Shown: positions 1 through 7,774 of the stretch, piece by piece | Layout of the letters: each line of letters begins with the position of its first letter | Position numbering within the stretch: the first letter of the stretch is position 1 | Assembly: GCA_004555735.1 (NCBI GenBank) | Contig: SFHH01000026.1 | Coordinates: 1-16,912 of the forward strand | DNA length: 16,912 nt | Origin: Acidaminococcus fermentans | Lineage (GTDB): Bacteria > Bacillota_C > Negativicutes > Acidaminococcales > Acidaminococcaceae | Reading direction: 5' to 3' | The notes under the pieces: generated by a model | What the model was told of the DNA's origin: nothing | Database searches by the model: none | What the model saw: the letters and a program-made list of their open reading frames with translations, nothing else | Made by a program: the position numbers and the translations under genes

Positions 1-2
1 TC

Positions 3-290
3 TATGAATTGGCCAGCGGCCAGAGGCTGCCTTTGTCTGCCTTTGTCCGGGTCACCGTCAATGACCTGAACGGATATTTGGCTAGCCAATGCTACAACAG
101 CGGTGATGTGAAGATCCATCCGGAGAAAAAAGTGACCCGGGTGCCGGAAGATTTCTTCCTGAACCAGGACGGCAGCATCTCCATCCTGTTCCAGACCGAT
201 GAATTGGGCACCCTGCTGGATGGTCCGGTCTATATCCGGCTGACCCAGCCAGATCTCCGGGAACTGAATGCCCGGAATCCTCGTGTTTGA
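3..290 (+). CDS. C-terminal end of an unrecognised protein (5' end outside window)
   Basis: The frame is open from the first complete codon (Tyr-Glu-Leu...) and stops at TGA 288-290, giving about 95 residues. A TTG at position 9 could serve as a start, but the window begins too close to it to show a ribosome site, so I read this as the 3' part of a longer gene. The product is hydrophilic, with no membrane segment and no motif I recognise. It contains alternating hydrophobic/polar stretches and a segment ending in PVYIRLTQPDLREL, which suggests a beta-rich domain. The stop overlaps the start of the lipase-like gene by 23 nt, so the two are probably co-transcribed and perhaps translationally coupled. 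I assign no function. Confidence 0.6.
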   Translation, partial: YELASGQRLPLSAFVRVTVNDLNGYLASQCYNSGDVKIHPEKKVTRVPEDFFLNQDGSISILFQTDELGTLLDGPVYIRLTQPDLRELNARNPRV

Positions 291-1728
291 CCGGAACAGC
301 TGGAAGCGGCTGGGCCGGGCGCTGATGACTGGATTCTGTACGGCTGTATGGGGTCTTCCCCTGGCAGCATGGGCCGCAGCCCCGGTACCTTCGGATTATC
401 CGGTGCATCAGGCAGCCATGACGGCCATGGCTGCGGCTGTGTGCGCTGGCAGCTACCATCCGGAAAACAGCCGGGAAATCCGTTATCTGGAAGATTATGG
501 CTGGACTATGACCCCTTATACCCTGAAGGACGGGGGGACAGAAGTGAACTTCACTCTGGCCCGGCAAAAGGGGCTGCTCCGGGGCAAAAATTGGACCGTA
601 ATGGCGTTCCGGGGCAGTGCCACCCGGGACGACTGGAAGCTGAACATGAAGATGAAGGCAGTCCCTTATCCAGAAGGAGCCAAAGACCGGAAGGACCAGG
701 GAGAAGAGGCAGAGAAAGGCTCCGCCGTCCATGAAGGATTCCTTCGGTATGCCCGGGCAGCGCTTTCCCAGCCTCTGGACGTGGATGGGGACGGCCGAAA
801 GGAAACCCTGGCGGCCTATCTGAAGGAGCATCCCAAAGAAAAAATGGTGCTCACCGGCCACAGCCTGGGGGGAGCCGGTGCCACCTTGGTGGGAGAAGAA
901 CTAGTCCGCCAAGGGGTGGACAAAAAACAGATCCCGGTGATTACCTTCGGGGCCCCGGCAGTGGGGAACCGAGCTTTTGCCCGGACCTACGGATCCCAAA
1001 TCGATCTGTTCCGGGTAGTGACCTCCCTGGACCCGGTGCCTGGTGCTCTCCAGACGGTGACCCGGTCCGGGTACCAGCAGTTCGGGGAGAAGAAGGAATA
1101 TGCCCTGTCCGGCAACTACACCGATTACCAGCATCCCATTTCCTATTATCTGGATCTGGCGGTGCAGGATTATTACCGGCAGCGGAACCAGGCGGAAAAA
1201 GATGGCCTGTGGGCCCCGGTGCCTCTGGAACAGAGAAAAGGGAAGGGGCCGTTGGCCGCCCTGGCGGTGCTGTGCCTGGACAATGGGGCGGATACCCGGT
1301 ATTCCCCGGATCTGGGGCAGTTCCTGCTGGACGAATACAGAGGGGCACTGCCCCGGTATGTGGTACTGGTCTACGGGCACACCGCCGGCAGCAATCTTCC
1401 TGCCTTCCAGGAAGAGCTGCGACAGAAGGCACGGAAAGCTGGAGCCGATGTGCTGGTGACCGCTCAGGTGGAACGGCAGCGTCTGGGACAGACGGATAAA
1501 TGGTCCATCCTGCTGGGGCAGGAAGTGGTGAGCCTCCGGCCGGGGGGCGTCCATTCCGTCACCGCTGGCAGTACCCAGGTACGCTTCGAACAGGGGGTCA
1601 TCCAAAGCCTCTTGAGCCTGTGGGAAGAACAGAAAAAAGAACTGGAGAAGGCTCTGCCGGAAACCAGGGACCAGGAACCATTGTGGATATTTTTACGAGA
1701 AGAGGGGAATTGGGATGAAAATCATTGA
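268..1728 (+). CDS. Secreted class 3 lipase-like alpha/beta hydrolase with a long C-terminal extension
   Basis: The 486-residue product begins with a likely signal sequence: a basic stretch KRLGR, a hydrophobic run and AWA-A near residues 35-37. It therefore probably acts outside the cytoplasm. The lipase-3 (PF01764-type) core shows FRGS at 114-117, the nucleophile elbow GHSLGG with Ser199, LDPVPG with Asp255 and a candidate catalytic His289 in QHPISYY. These form a plausible Ser-Asp-His triad. Between strand and elbow sits DVDGDGRKE (171-179), which resembles a DxDxDG calcium loop. From about residue 310 to the end I see no known domain. The start at 268 has no strong ribosome site; GTG 283 or ATG 325 are alternatives, though the basic n-region favours an upstream start. 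The 3' end overlaps the next gene by 14 nt. The natural substrate is unknown. Confidence 0.85.
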   Translation: MPGILVFDRNSWKRLGRALMTGFCTAVWGLPLAAWAAAPVPSDYPVHQAAMTAMAAAVCAGSYHPENSREIRYLEDYGWTMTPYTLKDGGTEVNFTLARQKGLLRGKNWTVMAFRGSATRDDWKLNMKMKAVPYPEGAKDRKDQGEEAEKGSAVHEGFLRYARAALSQPLDVDGDGRKETLAAYLKEHPKEKMVLTGHSLGGAGATLVGEELVRQGVDKKQIPVITFGAPAVGNRAFARTYGSQIDLFRVVTSLDPVPGALQTVTRSGYQQFGEKKEYALSGNYTDYQHPISYYLDLAVQDYYRQRNQAEKDGLWAPVPLEQRKGKGPLAALAVLCLDNGADTRYSPDLGQFLLDEYRGALPRYVVLVYGHTAGSNLPAFQEELRQKARKAGADVLVTAQVERQRLGQTDKWSILLGQEVVSLRPGGVHSVTAGSTQVRFEQGVIQSLLSLWEEQKKELEKALPETRDQEPLWIFLREEGNWDENH

Positions 1729-2608
1729 TGCCCATATGCATTTTTTCCGGTACGCCGGATTCGACCAGGTGGCTAAAACTGCCGGTCATGAAAACACAGT
1801 GGAGAACTATCTCCAGGCCTGCCGGGAGAACCATGTAGTGCTGTCCGTGGCTATGGGCAACGCCCCATTGGGGCCCAGCCGATTCGGAGGTGTGGTGCCC
1901 CGGGTGCCGGATCTGGCGGGTCCCTGCATCTTGGAACCCTATAACCAGCCGGCGGAGATCGCTTTCTGCGCCGGGCTGGAAAGCAACGGCCTGACGAAGG
2001 AGAACTGTGAAAAGACCGCCTTGGAATTCGAACCGGTGGTCCGGAACCCCCATTGTGTGGGCATCAAGATCTATACCGGCTACAACCAGGTCTATGCGTA
2101 CGATCCCCTCCACTACCCCTTGTACGAATTGGCTGAAGCCTATCAGGTACCAGTGGTGTTCCATACCGGGGATACGGCCGGAGGCCATGGGATGCTGAAA
2201 TACGCCCATCCTCTTACCATCGATGAAGTGGCCGGAAAGTTTCCTCAGGTGAAATTCGTCATCGCCCACTGTGGCAATCCCTGGATCCTGGACGCCATGG
2301 AAGTGGTGGCCAAGAACCCCAATGTGTATGTGGATCTGTCCGGGCTCCTGGAAGGGAAGTTCGACGGGGCCCTCTTCTATGAAAGGCACCGGGATTATTT
2401 CCGCTATATCCGGATGTGGCTGGATTACGTGGACCGGTACGACAAGGTGCTCTACGGCACTGACTGGCCTTTGATCAACATCCACAGTTATATCGAAAAC
2501 ATGAAATTGGTGGTGCCGGAAGCCCATCATGAAGACTTTTTCTATAAAAATGCCCTGCGGGTCTATACCAAACTGCTGGGGCTGCTGCCTAAGGAGGAAA
2601 AACCATGA
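1715..2608 (+). CDS. Amidohydrolase family 2 metal-dependent hydrolase
   Basis: This 297-residue TIM-barrel protein has the amidohydrolase-2 (PF04909-type) metal ligands in order: HxH (His7 and His9, in DAHMHFF) on strand 1, His150 in VVFHTGD, His185 in IAHCGNP and Asp250 in YGTDWP near the C-terminus. GIKIYTGY around residue 116 precedes the third strand. There is no signal peptide, so it should be cytoplasmic. Members of this family hydrolyse or decarboxylate small cyclic or carboxylated compounds, and the substrate cannot be read from sequence. ATG 1715 is preceded by GAGGGG about 7 nt upstream and lies inside the end of the lipase gene. The stop overlaps the next ATG (ATGA), implying coupled translation with the YhcH-family gene. 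Confidence 0.88.
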   Translation: MKIIDAHMHFFRYAGFDQVAKTAGHENTVENYLQACRENHVVLSVAMGNAPLGPSRFGGVVPRVPDLAGPCILEPYNQPAEIAFCAGLESNGLTKENCEKTALEFEPVVRNPHCVGIKIYTGYNQVYAYDPLHYPLYELAEAYQVPVVFHTGDTAGGHGMLKYAHPLTIDEVAGKFPQVKFVIAHCGNPWILDAMEVVAKNPNVYVDLSGLLEGKFDGALFYERHRDYFRYIRMWLDYVDRYDKVLYGTDWPLINIHSYIENMKLVVPEAHHEDFFYKNALRVYTKLLGLLPKEEKP

Positions 2609-3075
2609 TTACAGGTAATCTTGCCCATTTGGAACGGCTGGCCGGTCAGCTCACCGGTCCGGTAAAAAAAGCCTTGGAACTTCTGGTGGAACGGGATGTG
2701 ACGGAACTCCCGGCAGGGAAGACCCCGCTGGCCGGAGAAGATATCTTTGCCAGCGTCAATGTCTATGAAACGGAACCGGCAGCGGACCGCCGGCCGGAGA
2801 AACACTTCCAGTACATCGATATCCAGGTCCTAGGTGCCGGAAGAGAAAAAATCGGCTATACGGATATGGAAAATGCCGGAGAAATCACGGAAGACCGAAG
2901 TGAACCCAACGATGTGGTGTTTTACGGCAAGGTGGAGAAGGAGAACTTTGTCCAGCTGGAAAAAGGGGACTTTGCCATTTTCTTTCCTTGGGAAGTCCAT
3001 CGGCCCAACTGTCAATTTGAGGGGAAGGCGGAAAAAGTGAAGAAAATCGTAGTCAAGGTACGGATGGATCAATGA
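2605..3075 (+). CDS. YhcH/YjgK/YiaL (DUF386) family cupin-like protein
   Basis: The 156-residue protein matches the YhcH/YjgK/YiaL family in length and in signature segments: MITGNL at the start, EKHFQYIDIQ at 65-74 and FFPWEVHRP at 126-134. Glu65, His67 and His132 are the likely metal-site residues of the double-stranded beta-helix. Relatives are linked to sialic acid or other sugar catabolism (NanQ has anomerase activity), but no sugar gene is seen here, so the role is open. A strong AAGGAGG lies about 9 nt before the ATG, and the start overlaps the amidohydrolase stop by 4 nt. This is the last gene of the first operon and is followed within 15 nt by a terminator hairpin. Confidence 0.85.
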   Translation: MITGNLAHLERLAGQLTGPVKKALELLVERDVTELPAGKTPLAGEDIFASVNVYETEPAADRRPEKHFQYIDIQVLGAGREKIGYTDMENAGEITEDRSEPNDVVFYGKVEKENFVQLEKGDFAIFFPWEVHRPNCQFEGKAEKVKKIVVKVRMDQ

Positions 3076-3088
3076 TAGGCAGTGGGCT

Positions 3089-3111
3089 GCTGCCTACGTG
3101 GCAGCCTTTTT
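3089..3111 (+). terminator. Rho-independent terminator of the lipase-amidohydrolase-YhcH operon
   Basis: A perfect 6-bp GC-rich stem, GCTGCC (3089-3094) with GGCAGC (3100-3105), closes a 5-nt loop and is followed by a T run at 3107-3111. It starts 13 nt after the YhcH-family stop codon. Competing pairings exist just upstream (AGGCAG with CTGCCT), but this stem is the one directly followed by Ts. Confidence 0.8.
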
Positions 3112-3116
3112 ATGAC

Positions 3117-3156
3117 AAACCTGCAACATCTGTGGCAAAGATATTGCAGGTTTTTT
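3117..3156 (+). terminator. Second hairpin with T run between the two operons
   Basis: A perfect 10-bp stem (AAACCTGCAA 3117-3126, TTGCAGGTTT 3144-3153) encloses an inner 4-bp stem (ATCT/AGAT) and runs into six Ts at 3151-3156. It looks like a second, back-up terminator. Its T run ends one base before the TTGACA of the next promoter, so terminator and promoter are packed without spacing. Confidence 0.65.
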
Positions 3157-3157
3157 G

Positions 3158-3186
3158 TTGACAATTTTTCTTCAGCATGCTATCTT
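3158..3186 (+). promoter_or_regulatory. Promoter of the haem-uptake cluster
   Basis: A perfect -35 TTGACA (3158-3163) is followed after 17 nt by TATCTT (3181-3186, 4 of 6 matches to TATAAT). Transcription would start near 3193 and leave an AT-rich leader of about 90 nt before the binding-protein gene. Confidence 0.65.
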
Positions 3187-3197
3187 TTTTACGAAAC

Positions 3198-3213
3198 TAG
3201 TTATACATAACTA
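3198..3213 (+). promoter_or_regulatory. Palindromic operator candidate (metal-responsive repressor)
   Basis: TAGTTAT-AC-ATAACTA is a perfect 7-2-7 inverted repeat just downstream of the predicted transcription start, a position where a bound repressor would block initiation. A related half-site, CTAACTAA, follows directly at 3211-3218. Iron-transport operons are normally repressed by Fur or DtxR-type proteins. The sequence is not a clear match to the E. coli Fur box, so which regulator binds is inference. Confidence 0.5.
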
Positions 3214-3281
3214 ACTAAATACGAATATAACGTGAAAAAATTATGTAAAACAGCAAAATTAAGTTAGGAGAAACTAATAAC

Positions 3282-4271
3282 ATGGTAAAAAGATGGATCC
3301 TACTGATGCTTTCCTGTTTCCTGCTGCTGGTTTTGGCCGGCTGCGTTCCCCAAGCCCAGGAAGCCGCTCCTAAAGAAAAAACAGCGGTGACCCTGCCCTA
3401 TCCCAGAGCCCTGGAAAAATACGGCATCACCGGCAGCGTAACCCTGGCCAAAAAACCGGAACGGGTGGTGGCCCTGACCAATACACCGGTGCTGACCCTC
3501 CATGCCTTGGGAGTGAACCTGGTGGGGATCCCCGCCACCAAGATCGTCCAGTGGCCGGAAGATCTGAAGCAGCATGCAAAGGAATTCCAGACCGGGATGC
3601 GCTCCAATATCGATCTGGAAGGAGTCATCGCGCTCCAGCCGGATCTGGTGATCGTGGGCTACCATGCTCGAGACACCTACGGCAAGATCCTGGAACGGGA
3701 AAAGATCCCGGTCTATTACGTGGATGCAGGTCCGACGGTTTCCTATGATTCCATCAAAGAACTGACCCTGATCCTGGTAGATGCTTTCGGAAAAGAGTCA
3801 GAGGCAGGGTTGAGAATCAAGGAACGGTTCCAGCAGGTGGAAAAAGAAATGGAAAATGCCCGGCAGCAGAACCAGGGAAAGAGAGTCATGGTCCTCCAGG
3901 CTGCGCCGCCCCGTTTCTATCTCCAGAACAAAAATGGCACTGTGGGATCCATGCTCCAGCTGCTGGGCTTTACCAACGTGGCTCCGGAAATGGGGGGCTC
4001 CAGGGTCCCCATGGATCAGGAAAAGGCACTTTCCTATCAGCCTGATCTGGTGGTCTGTGTTTCGGCCATGGCGGGGGAAAATGAGCAGCGGGAAGCCATG
4101 GAACAGGAATTTCGGGATCATGCCTCCTATTGGGATCATTTTGCTGCCATCCGGGAAGGCCAGGTCATTTATCTGCCCAAGTGGTTCGCAGTGTCCGGGG
4201 GCCTGGATGAATTGGACCAGATCCAGGACTTGATCCGCCGGCTGGATAGCCTGAAAGAAGGCAAGGCATGA
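3282..4271 (+). CDS. Substrate-binding lipoprotein of a haem/iron-type ABC importer
   Basis: This 329-residue protein has a lipoprotein signal peptide: MVKR, a hydrophobic core and lipobox LAGC with the lipidated Cys21. It would be anchored in the periplasm facing the inner membrane. The mature part has the FecB/BtuF/HmuT (PF01497-type) pattern: RVVALTNTPVLTLHALGV, then LEGVIALQPDLVIVGYHA around residues 108-128, IPVYYVDAG, a long central helix, and a second lobe with LQLLGFTNVAPE and YQPDLVVCVS. The family binds haem, ferric siderophores or cobalamin. Haem is inferred from the ChuW/HutW-type gene at the end of the cluster. The start has TAGGAG about 11 nt upstream, and the stop overlaps the permease start (ATGA). 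Confidence 0.87.
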   Translation: MVKRWILLMLSCFLLLVLAGCVPQAQEAAPKEKTAVTLPYPRALEKYGITGSVTLAKKPERVVALTNTPVLTLHALGVNLVGIPATKIVQWPEDLKQHAKEFQTGMRSNIDLEGVIALQPDLVIVGYHARDTYGKILEREKIPVYYVDAGPTVSYDSIKELTLILVDAFGKESEAGLRIKERFQQVEKEMENARQQNQGKRVMVLQAAPPRFYLQNKNGTVGSMLQLLGFTNVAPEMGGSRVPMDQEKALSYQPDLVVCVSAMAGENEQREAMEQEFRDHASYWDHFAAIREGQVIYLPKWFAVSGGLDELDQIQDLIRRLDSLKEGKA

Positions 4272-5269
4272 ATCGGGCATTTCGCGGTTCCCGGACCGCA
4301 GGGATCTGTCTCCTGCTATTTTGCTTCCTGGGGATCTTGGCTTTATTCGCCTTGGGGCTAGGCAGTGCCTGGTTCGCTCCGGCCCGGATCCTTACGGGAT
4401 TGTGGGAACAGGATCGGACCATCCAGGTGGTGATCCTGAATCTGCGGCTGCCCCGGATCCTTATGGCCATCCTGGTAGGGGCCTCTCTTTCAGTGTCGGG
4501 AGCACTGCTCCAGGCCGTCATGCGGAACCCCCTGGCAGACCCAGGTATCATCGGAGTTTCTGCCGGAGCTGCTACGGCGGCCACTTCCGTCATGCTGCTG
4601 GCTCCCACTCTGCTTTCTTCCGTCCCCCTCTTTGCTTTCGGGGGCGCTCTAGTGGCCTGTGTGCTGATCTATGCCATGGCTTGGAAGAACGGGGTGGATC
4701 CAGTGCGGATCGTCCTTTCTGGGGTGGCTATCAACACCGTCCTGGGAGCTTATACCTCCTTCCTGCAGCTGCTCAATGCGGACAATCTGTCCAATGTGCT
4801 GGGTTTCCTTAACGGGAGCCTTTCCGGCCGGGGTTGGGAACATGTGGCCACTGTGGCTCTTTATGCTGGGGTGGGATTACTCTTGGCCGCCGGCTGCATC
4901 AAAAGTGCCAATATCCTCCAGCTGGGGGACGAAATGGCTTCCAGCCTGGGGGTCAATGTGGACCTCCTGCGAATCGTTATTTCTGCTGTGGGGGCCTTCC
5001 TGGCGGCGGCTACAGTAGCCATGGCTGGGATGATCGGCTTTGTGGGACTTGTAGTCCCCCATATGGCCCGGATCCTGGGCGGTGCGGATTACCGGTCCCT
5101 GCTGCCGATTTCCGCTCTGCTGGGCGGTGTCATCCTGTTGGCAGCAGATACCATGGGGCGGATCCTGATTCCAGGGATGGAAATCCCAGTGGGGGTCATC
5201 ATGGCTATGACAGGAGGACCTTTTTTCCTATATATGCTGCGAAAAGGAGGCAAAGTCCGTGGAAATTAA
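4268..5269 (+). CDS. FecCD/BtuC-family permease of the haem/iron-type ABC importer
   Basis: The 333-residue membrane protein has the length and landmarks of FecCD/BtuC permeases. These include LRLPRIL near residue 58, then GASLSVSGALLQAVMRNPLADPGIIGVSAGA (in pieces: GALLQ, RNPLADP, GVSAGA), GLVVPHMAR around residue 260, and GGPFFLYML close to the C-terminus. About ten hydrophobic segments are visible. It would form the inner-membrane channel as a dimer, taking substrate from the lipoprotein encoded just upstream. The ATG overlaps the previous stop by 4 nt, and the end overlaps the ATPase gene by 11 nt, which carries that gene's ribosome site inside this one. Confidence 0.92.
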   Translation: MNRAFRGSRTAGICLLLFCFLGILALFALGLGSAWFAPARILTGLWEQDRTIQVVILNLRLPRILMAILVGASLSVSGALLQAVMRNPLADPGIIGVSAGAATAATSVMLLAPTLLSSVPLFAFGGALVACVLIYAMAWKNGVDPVRIVLSGVAINTVLGAYTSFLQLLNADNLSNVLGFLNGSLSGRGWEHVATVALYAGVGLLLAAGCIKSANILQLGDEMASSLGVNVDLLRIVISAVGAFLAAATVAMAGMIGFVGLVVPHMARILGGADYRSLLPISALLGGVILLAADTMGRILIPGMEIPVGVIMAMTGGPFFLYMLRKGGKVRGN

Positions 5270-6038
5270 AGGTGTGAAACTGGGTCTGGGATATGAAGGG
5301 CGGATGGTCCTGCAAGATTTTGACATTGAGATCCGCCAGGGGGAAATCACCACCTTTGTGGGACCCAACGGATCGGGGAAATCCACGGTGCTCAAGACAC
5401 TGACCCGTCTCTTGCCCTGCCGGCAGGGAACGGTACTCTGCAATGGGAAACCCTTCCCCCAGATCGCTTCCCGGGCTTTTGCCCAGAAAGTGGGGATCCT
5501 GCCTCAACAGCATCTGGCACCTCCGGATTTTTCCGTACGGCAGCTGGTCAGCTTTGGCCGGGTCCCCTATCAAGACTGGCACAGCGGAAATTCACCGGAA
5601 GATGATGCAGTGGTGGAATGGGCCATGGAAGCCACCGGAGTGAAGAAACTCCGGGACAAACGGATCTGCGACTGCTCCGGGGGCGAGGCCCAGCGGGTAT
5701 GGATCGCAGCGGTACTGGCCCAGCAGCCGGATCTCCTGTTCCTGGATGAGCCTACAACCTTTCTGGATATTTCCTATCAATACGAAGTGATGCAGCTGGT
5801 GAAGAAACTGAACCGGGAAAATGGACTGGGCATCATCATGGTTCTCCATGATTTGGGGCAGGCTCTGGAAGTCAGCGATCGGGTGGTGGTGATCAAAGAC
5901 GGGAAGAAATATGCCGAGGGACCGCCGGAAGCAGTGATCACCTCCCGGATGCTCCGGGAAGTCTACCAGGTGGACTGTGATGTGGTCCGGCTGCCGGGCC
6001 GGAAACGGCCCATCCTGGCCTATGGGGAGATCAGCTGA
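5259..6038 (+). CDS. ATPase subunit of the haem/iron-type ABC importer (GTG start)
   Basis: This 259-residue ABC ATPase has Walker A GPNGSGKST (35-43), a Q-loop at LPQQ (81-84), signature CSGGE (139-143), Walker B LLFLDEPTT (159-167), a D-loop at FLD and the switch His197 in VLHDL. The signature is the CSGGE variant instead of LSGGQ. The rest fits the FepC/HmuV group that partners FecCD permeases. The start is GTG at 5259, chosen because AAGGAGG lies 8 nt upstream and the protein then begins at the expected first strand. The stop overlaps the exporter start in the form TGATG. It powers the importer at the cytoplasmic face. Confidence 0.92.
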   Translation: MEIKGVKLGLGYEGRMVLQDFDIEIRQGEITTFVGPNGSGKSTVLKTLTRLLPCRQGTVLCNGKPFPQIASRAFAQKVGILPQQHLAPPDFSVRQLVSFGRVPYQDWHSGNSPEDDAVVEWAMEATGVKKLRDKRICDCSGGEAQRVWIAAVLAQQPDLLFLDEPTTFLDISYQYEVMQLVKKLNRENGLGIIMVLHDLGQALEVSDRVVVIKDGKKYAEGPPEAVITSRMLREVYQVDCDVVRLPGRKRPILAYGEIS

Positions 6039-7774
6039 TGCTTCGCTGTTTTTTGTCCTATTACCGCAGATATCGGATGCTGACAGGGCTGCTCGCCTTG
6101 GGAGCTATCCTGGGAGCTCTGCTGGAACTGCTGTTTCCCTGGGGCGTGCGGCATATCCTGCAGACGGAACTGCCCAGTGGGGAATGGAACCGGATCCTCC
6201 GCTGGTGCTTCTGGCTGGGCATGGCTTACTGCCTGAATTTCCTATTGCTCTTTGCCGTTTCTTGGGGAAGTGGGATCCTGAGCGCAGGTATGGAGAATGA
6301 TATGCGGAAAGATCTTTTTGCCCATCTCCAGAAGCTGCCTTTTGCTTTTTTCGACCATGCCCATACCGGACAGTTGCTGGCCACCCTTACTGGGGATGTG
6401 GCGGAAGCGGGGGAACTGGCGTCTCGGATCCCCAATGATCTGCTGGTCTGCTGCTTCAGCCTGACGGGCACGGCTTTCCTGCTAGTGACCTTGGACCCTT
6501 ACCTGGGAAGCGCTGTTGTCCTTCTGATGGGCGCCAAGACCATCCATACTGCATGGATCAACCTGAAGCTCCGGGACAGTTTCCAGGCGGTGCGGCAAGA
6601 GTATGGACGGCTTTCCGCTCTGGGAGAAGAAAACCTCAACGGCATCCGGATGGTGAAGGCCTTCACGGCGGAAACCCACAACCGGCGTTCTTTTGCCCGG
6701 GCTGCAGGAAAATACTTCCAGGCCAGACGGAAATCTTTCCAGATCCGGGCTTATTTCAATGCCAGCATCAATCTCTTCACCAATTCCATCAACCTGCTGA
6801 TCCTTCTCCTAGGGGCCTGGCGCATCCGTCAGGGAGCCATGGATCTGGGGGATCTGGTGGCTTTTTTCCTCTATGTGGGGGTGTTCCTGAAACCAGTGAT
6901 GAAACTGACCCTGTTCGTGGAAACCTACCAGAAAAGCATGGCTGGGTTCCGGCGGTTTTATGGGCTCCTGGAAGAACCAGAGGAAAGCGGGGGGAATCTT
7001 CCTGGGCTGCCGCCCCTCCGGGGCCGGATCGAGTTCCGGGATGTGTCCTTCCAATACCCGGGAGGAAGGCCTATCCTCCGGCACATCTCCTTCATCCTGG
7101 AACCGGGGACGAAGGCGGCTTTTGTAGGGGCCACCGGTGCCGGCAAGACCACTCTGGTGAGCCTGATCCTCCGATTCTATGAACCTACGGAAGGCTGCAT
7201 CCTGGTGGACGGATTGGATATCCGCCAGTACAGCCGGGAAAGCCTGAGAAAGCAGATTGGACTGGTTTCCCAGGACGTGTTCCTGTTTTCCGATTCCATC
7301 CGGCACAACATCGCTTACGGTGATTTCAGCAAACCGGCAGAGGCCATTGGGGAAGCGGCAGAAGCGGCCCGGGCCCTGGATTTCATCCAAGATCTCCCTG
7401 CTGCCTTTGCCACGGAAATCGGGGAACGAGGTGTGCGGCTTTCGGGAGGCCAGCGTCAGCGTCTGGCTCTGGCCCGGGCTTTCCTGAAGGATGCTCCCAT
7501 TGTGGTGCTGGATGAAGCTACTTCCGCCTTGGACAATATCACCGAACGGCAGATCCAAGGGGAACTGGAAAAACTGGCCCGGGGCAGGACTACCTTGATG
7601 GTGGCCCATCGGCTCAGCACAGTGAGCCAGGCCGATACCATCCTGGTCCTGGACCAGGGACGGATCGTGGAAAAAGGCCCTCCAGCAGAACTGCTGCAGC
7701 GTCAGGGCCTTTATTATGCATTATGGAAGAAAGAAGCCGGGATACCAACGGCTGGAAAGAGGGAAGGAAAATGA
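6038..7774 (+). CDS. ABC exporter-type half-transporter (fused membrane and ATPase domains)
   Basis: The 578-residue protein has an ABC exporter membrane domain (about six hydrophobic segments, residues 15-300) fused to an ATPase domain. The latter has Walker A GATGAGKTT (364-372), signature LSGGQRQR (468-475), Walker B IVVLDEATSALD (488-499) and His524 in VAHRLST. It should work as a homodimer, since no second half-transporter gene is nearby. It is translationally coupled to the importer ATPase upstream (TGATG) and to exbB downstream (ATGA), so it is made together with the uptake system. Its substrate is unknown. From position, a haem-breakdown tetrapyrrole, excess haem or a siderophore-like molecule are candidates. 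This pairing of an exporter with a complete importer is the oddest part of the cluster. Confidence 0.88.
   Translation: MLRCFLSYYRRYRMLTGLLALGAILGALLELLFPWGVRHILQTELPSGEWNRILRWCFWLGMAYCLNFLLLFAVSWGSGILSAGMENDMRKDLFAHLQKLPFAFFDHAHTGQLLATLTGDVAEAGELASRIPNDLLVCCFSLTGTAFLLVTLDPYLGSAVVLLMGAKTIHTAWINLKLRDSFQAVRQEYGRLSALGEENLNGIRMVKAFTAETHNRRSFARAAGKYFQARRKSFQIRAYFNASINLFTNSINLLILLLGAWRIRQGAMDLGDLVAFFLYVGVFLKPVMKLTLFVETYQKSMAGFRRFYGLLEEPEESGGNLPGLPPLRGRIEFRDVSFQYPGGRPILRHISFILEPGTKAAFVGATGAGKTTLVSLILRFYEPTEGCILVDGLDIRQYSRESLRKQIGLVSQDVFLFSDSIRHNIAYGDFSKPAEAIGEAAEAARALDFIQDLPAAFATEIGERGVRLSGGQRQRLALARAFLKDAPIVVLDEATSALDNITERQIQGELEKLARGRTTLMVAHRLSTVSQADTILVLDQGRIVEKGPPAELLQRQGLYYALWKKEAGIPTAGKREGK

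Noticed and set aside
82..861. Long minus-strand open frame opposite the lipase gene
   Set aside because: It is antisense to a gene with a clear catalytic triad, shows no recognisable motif, and long antisense frames are expected in GC-rich coding DNA.
1598..2530. 310-codon minus-strand open frame opposite the amidohydrolase
   Set aside because: The plus strand carries all metal ligands of a known family; the minus frame has His/Pro/Gly-rich content typical of an antisense shadow.
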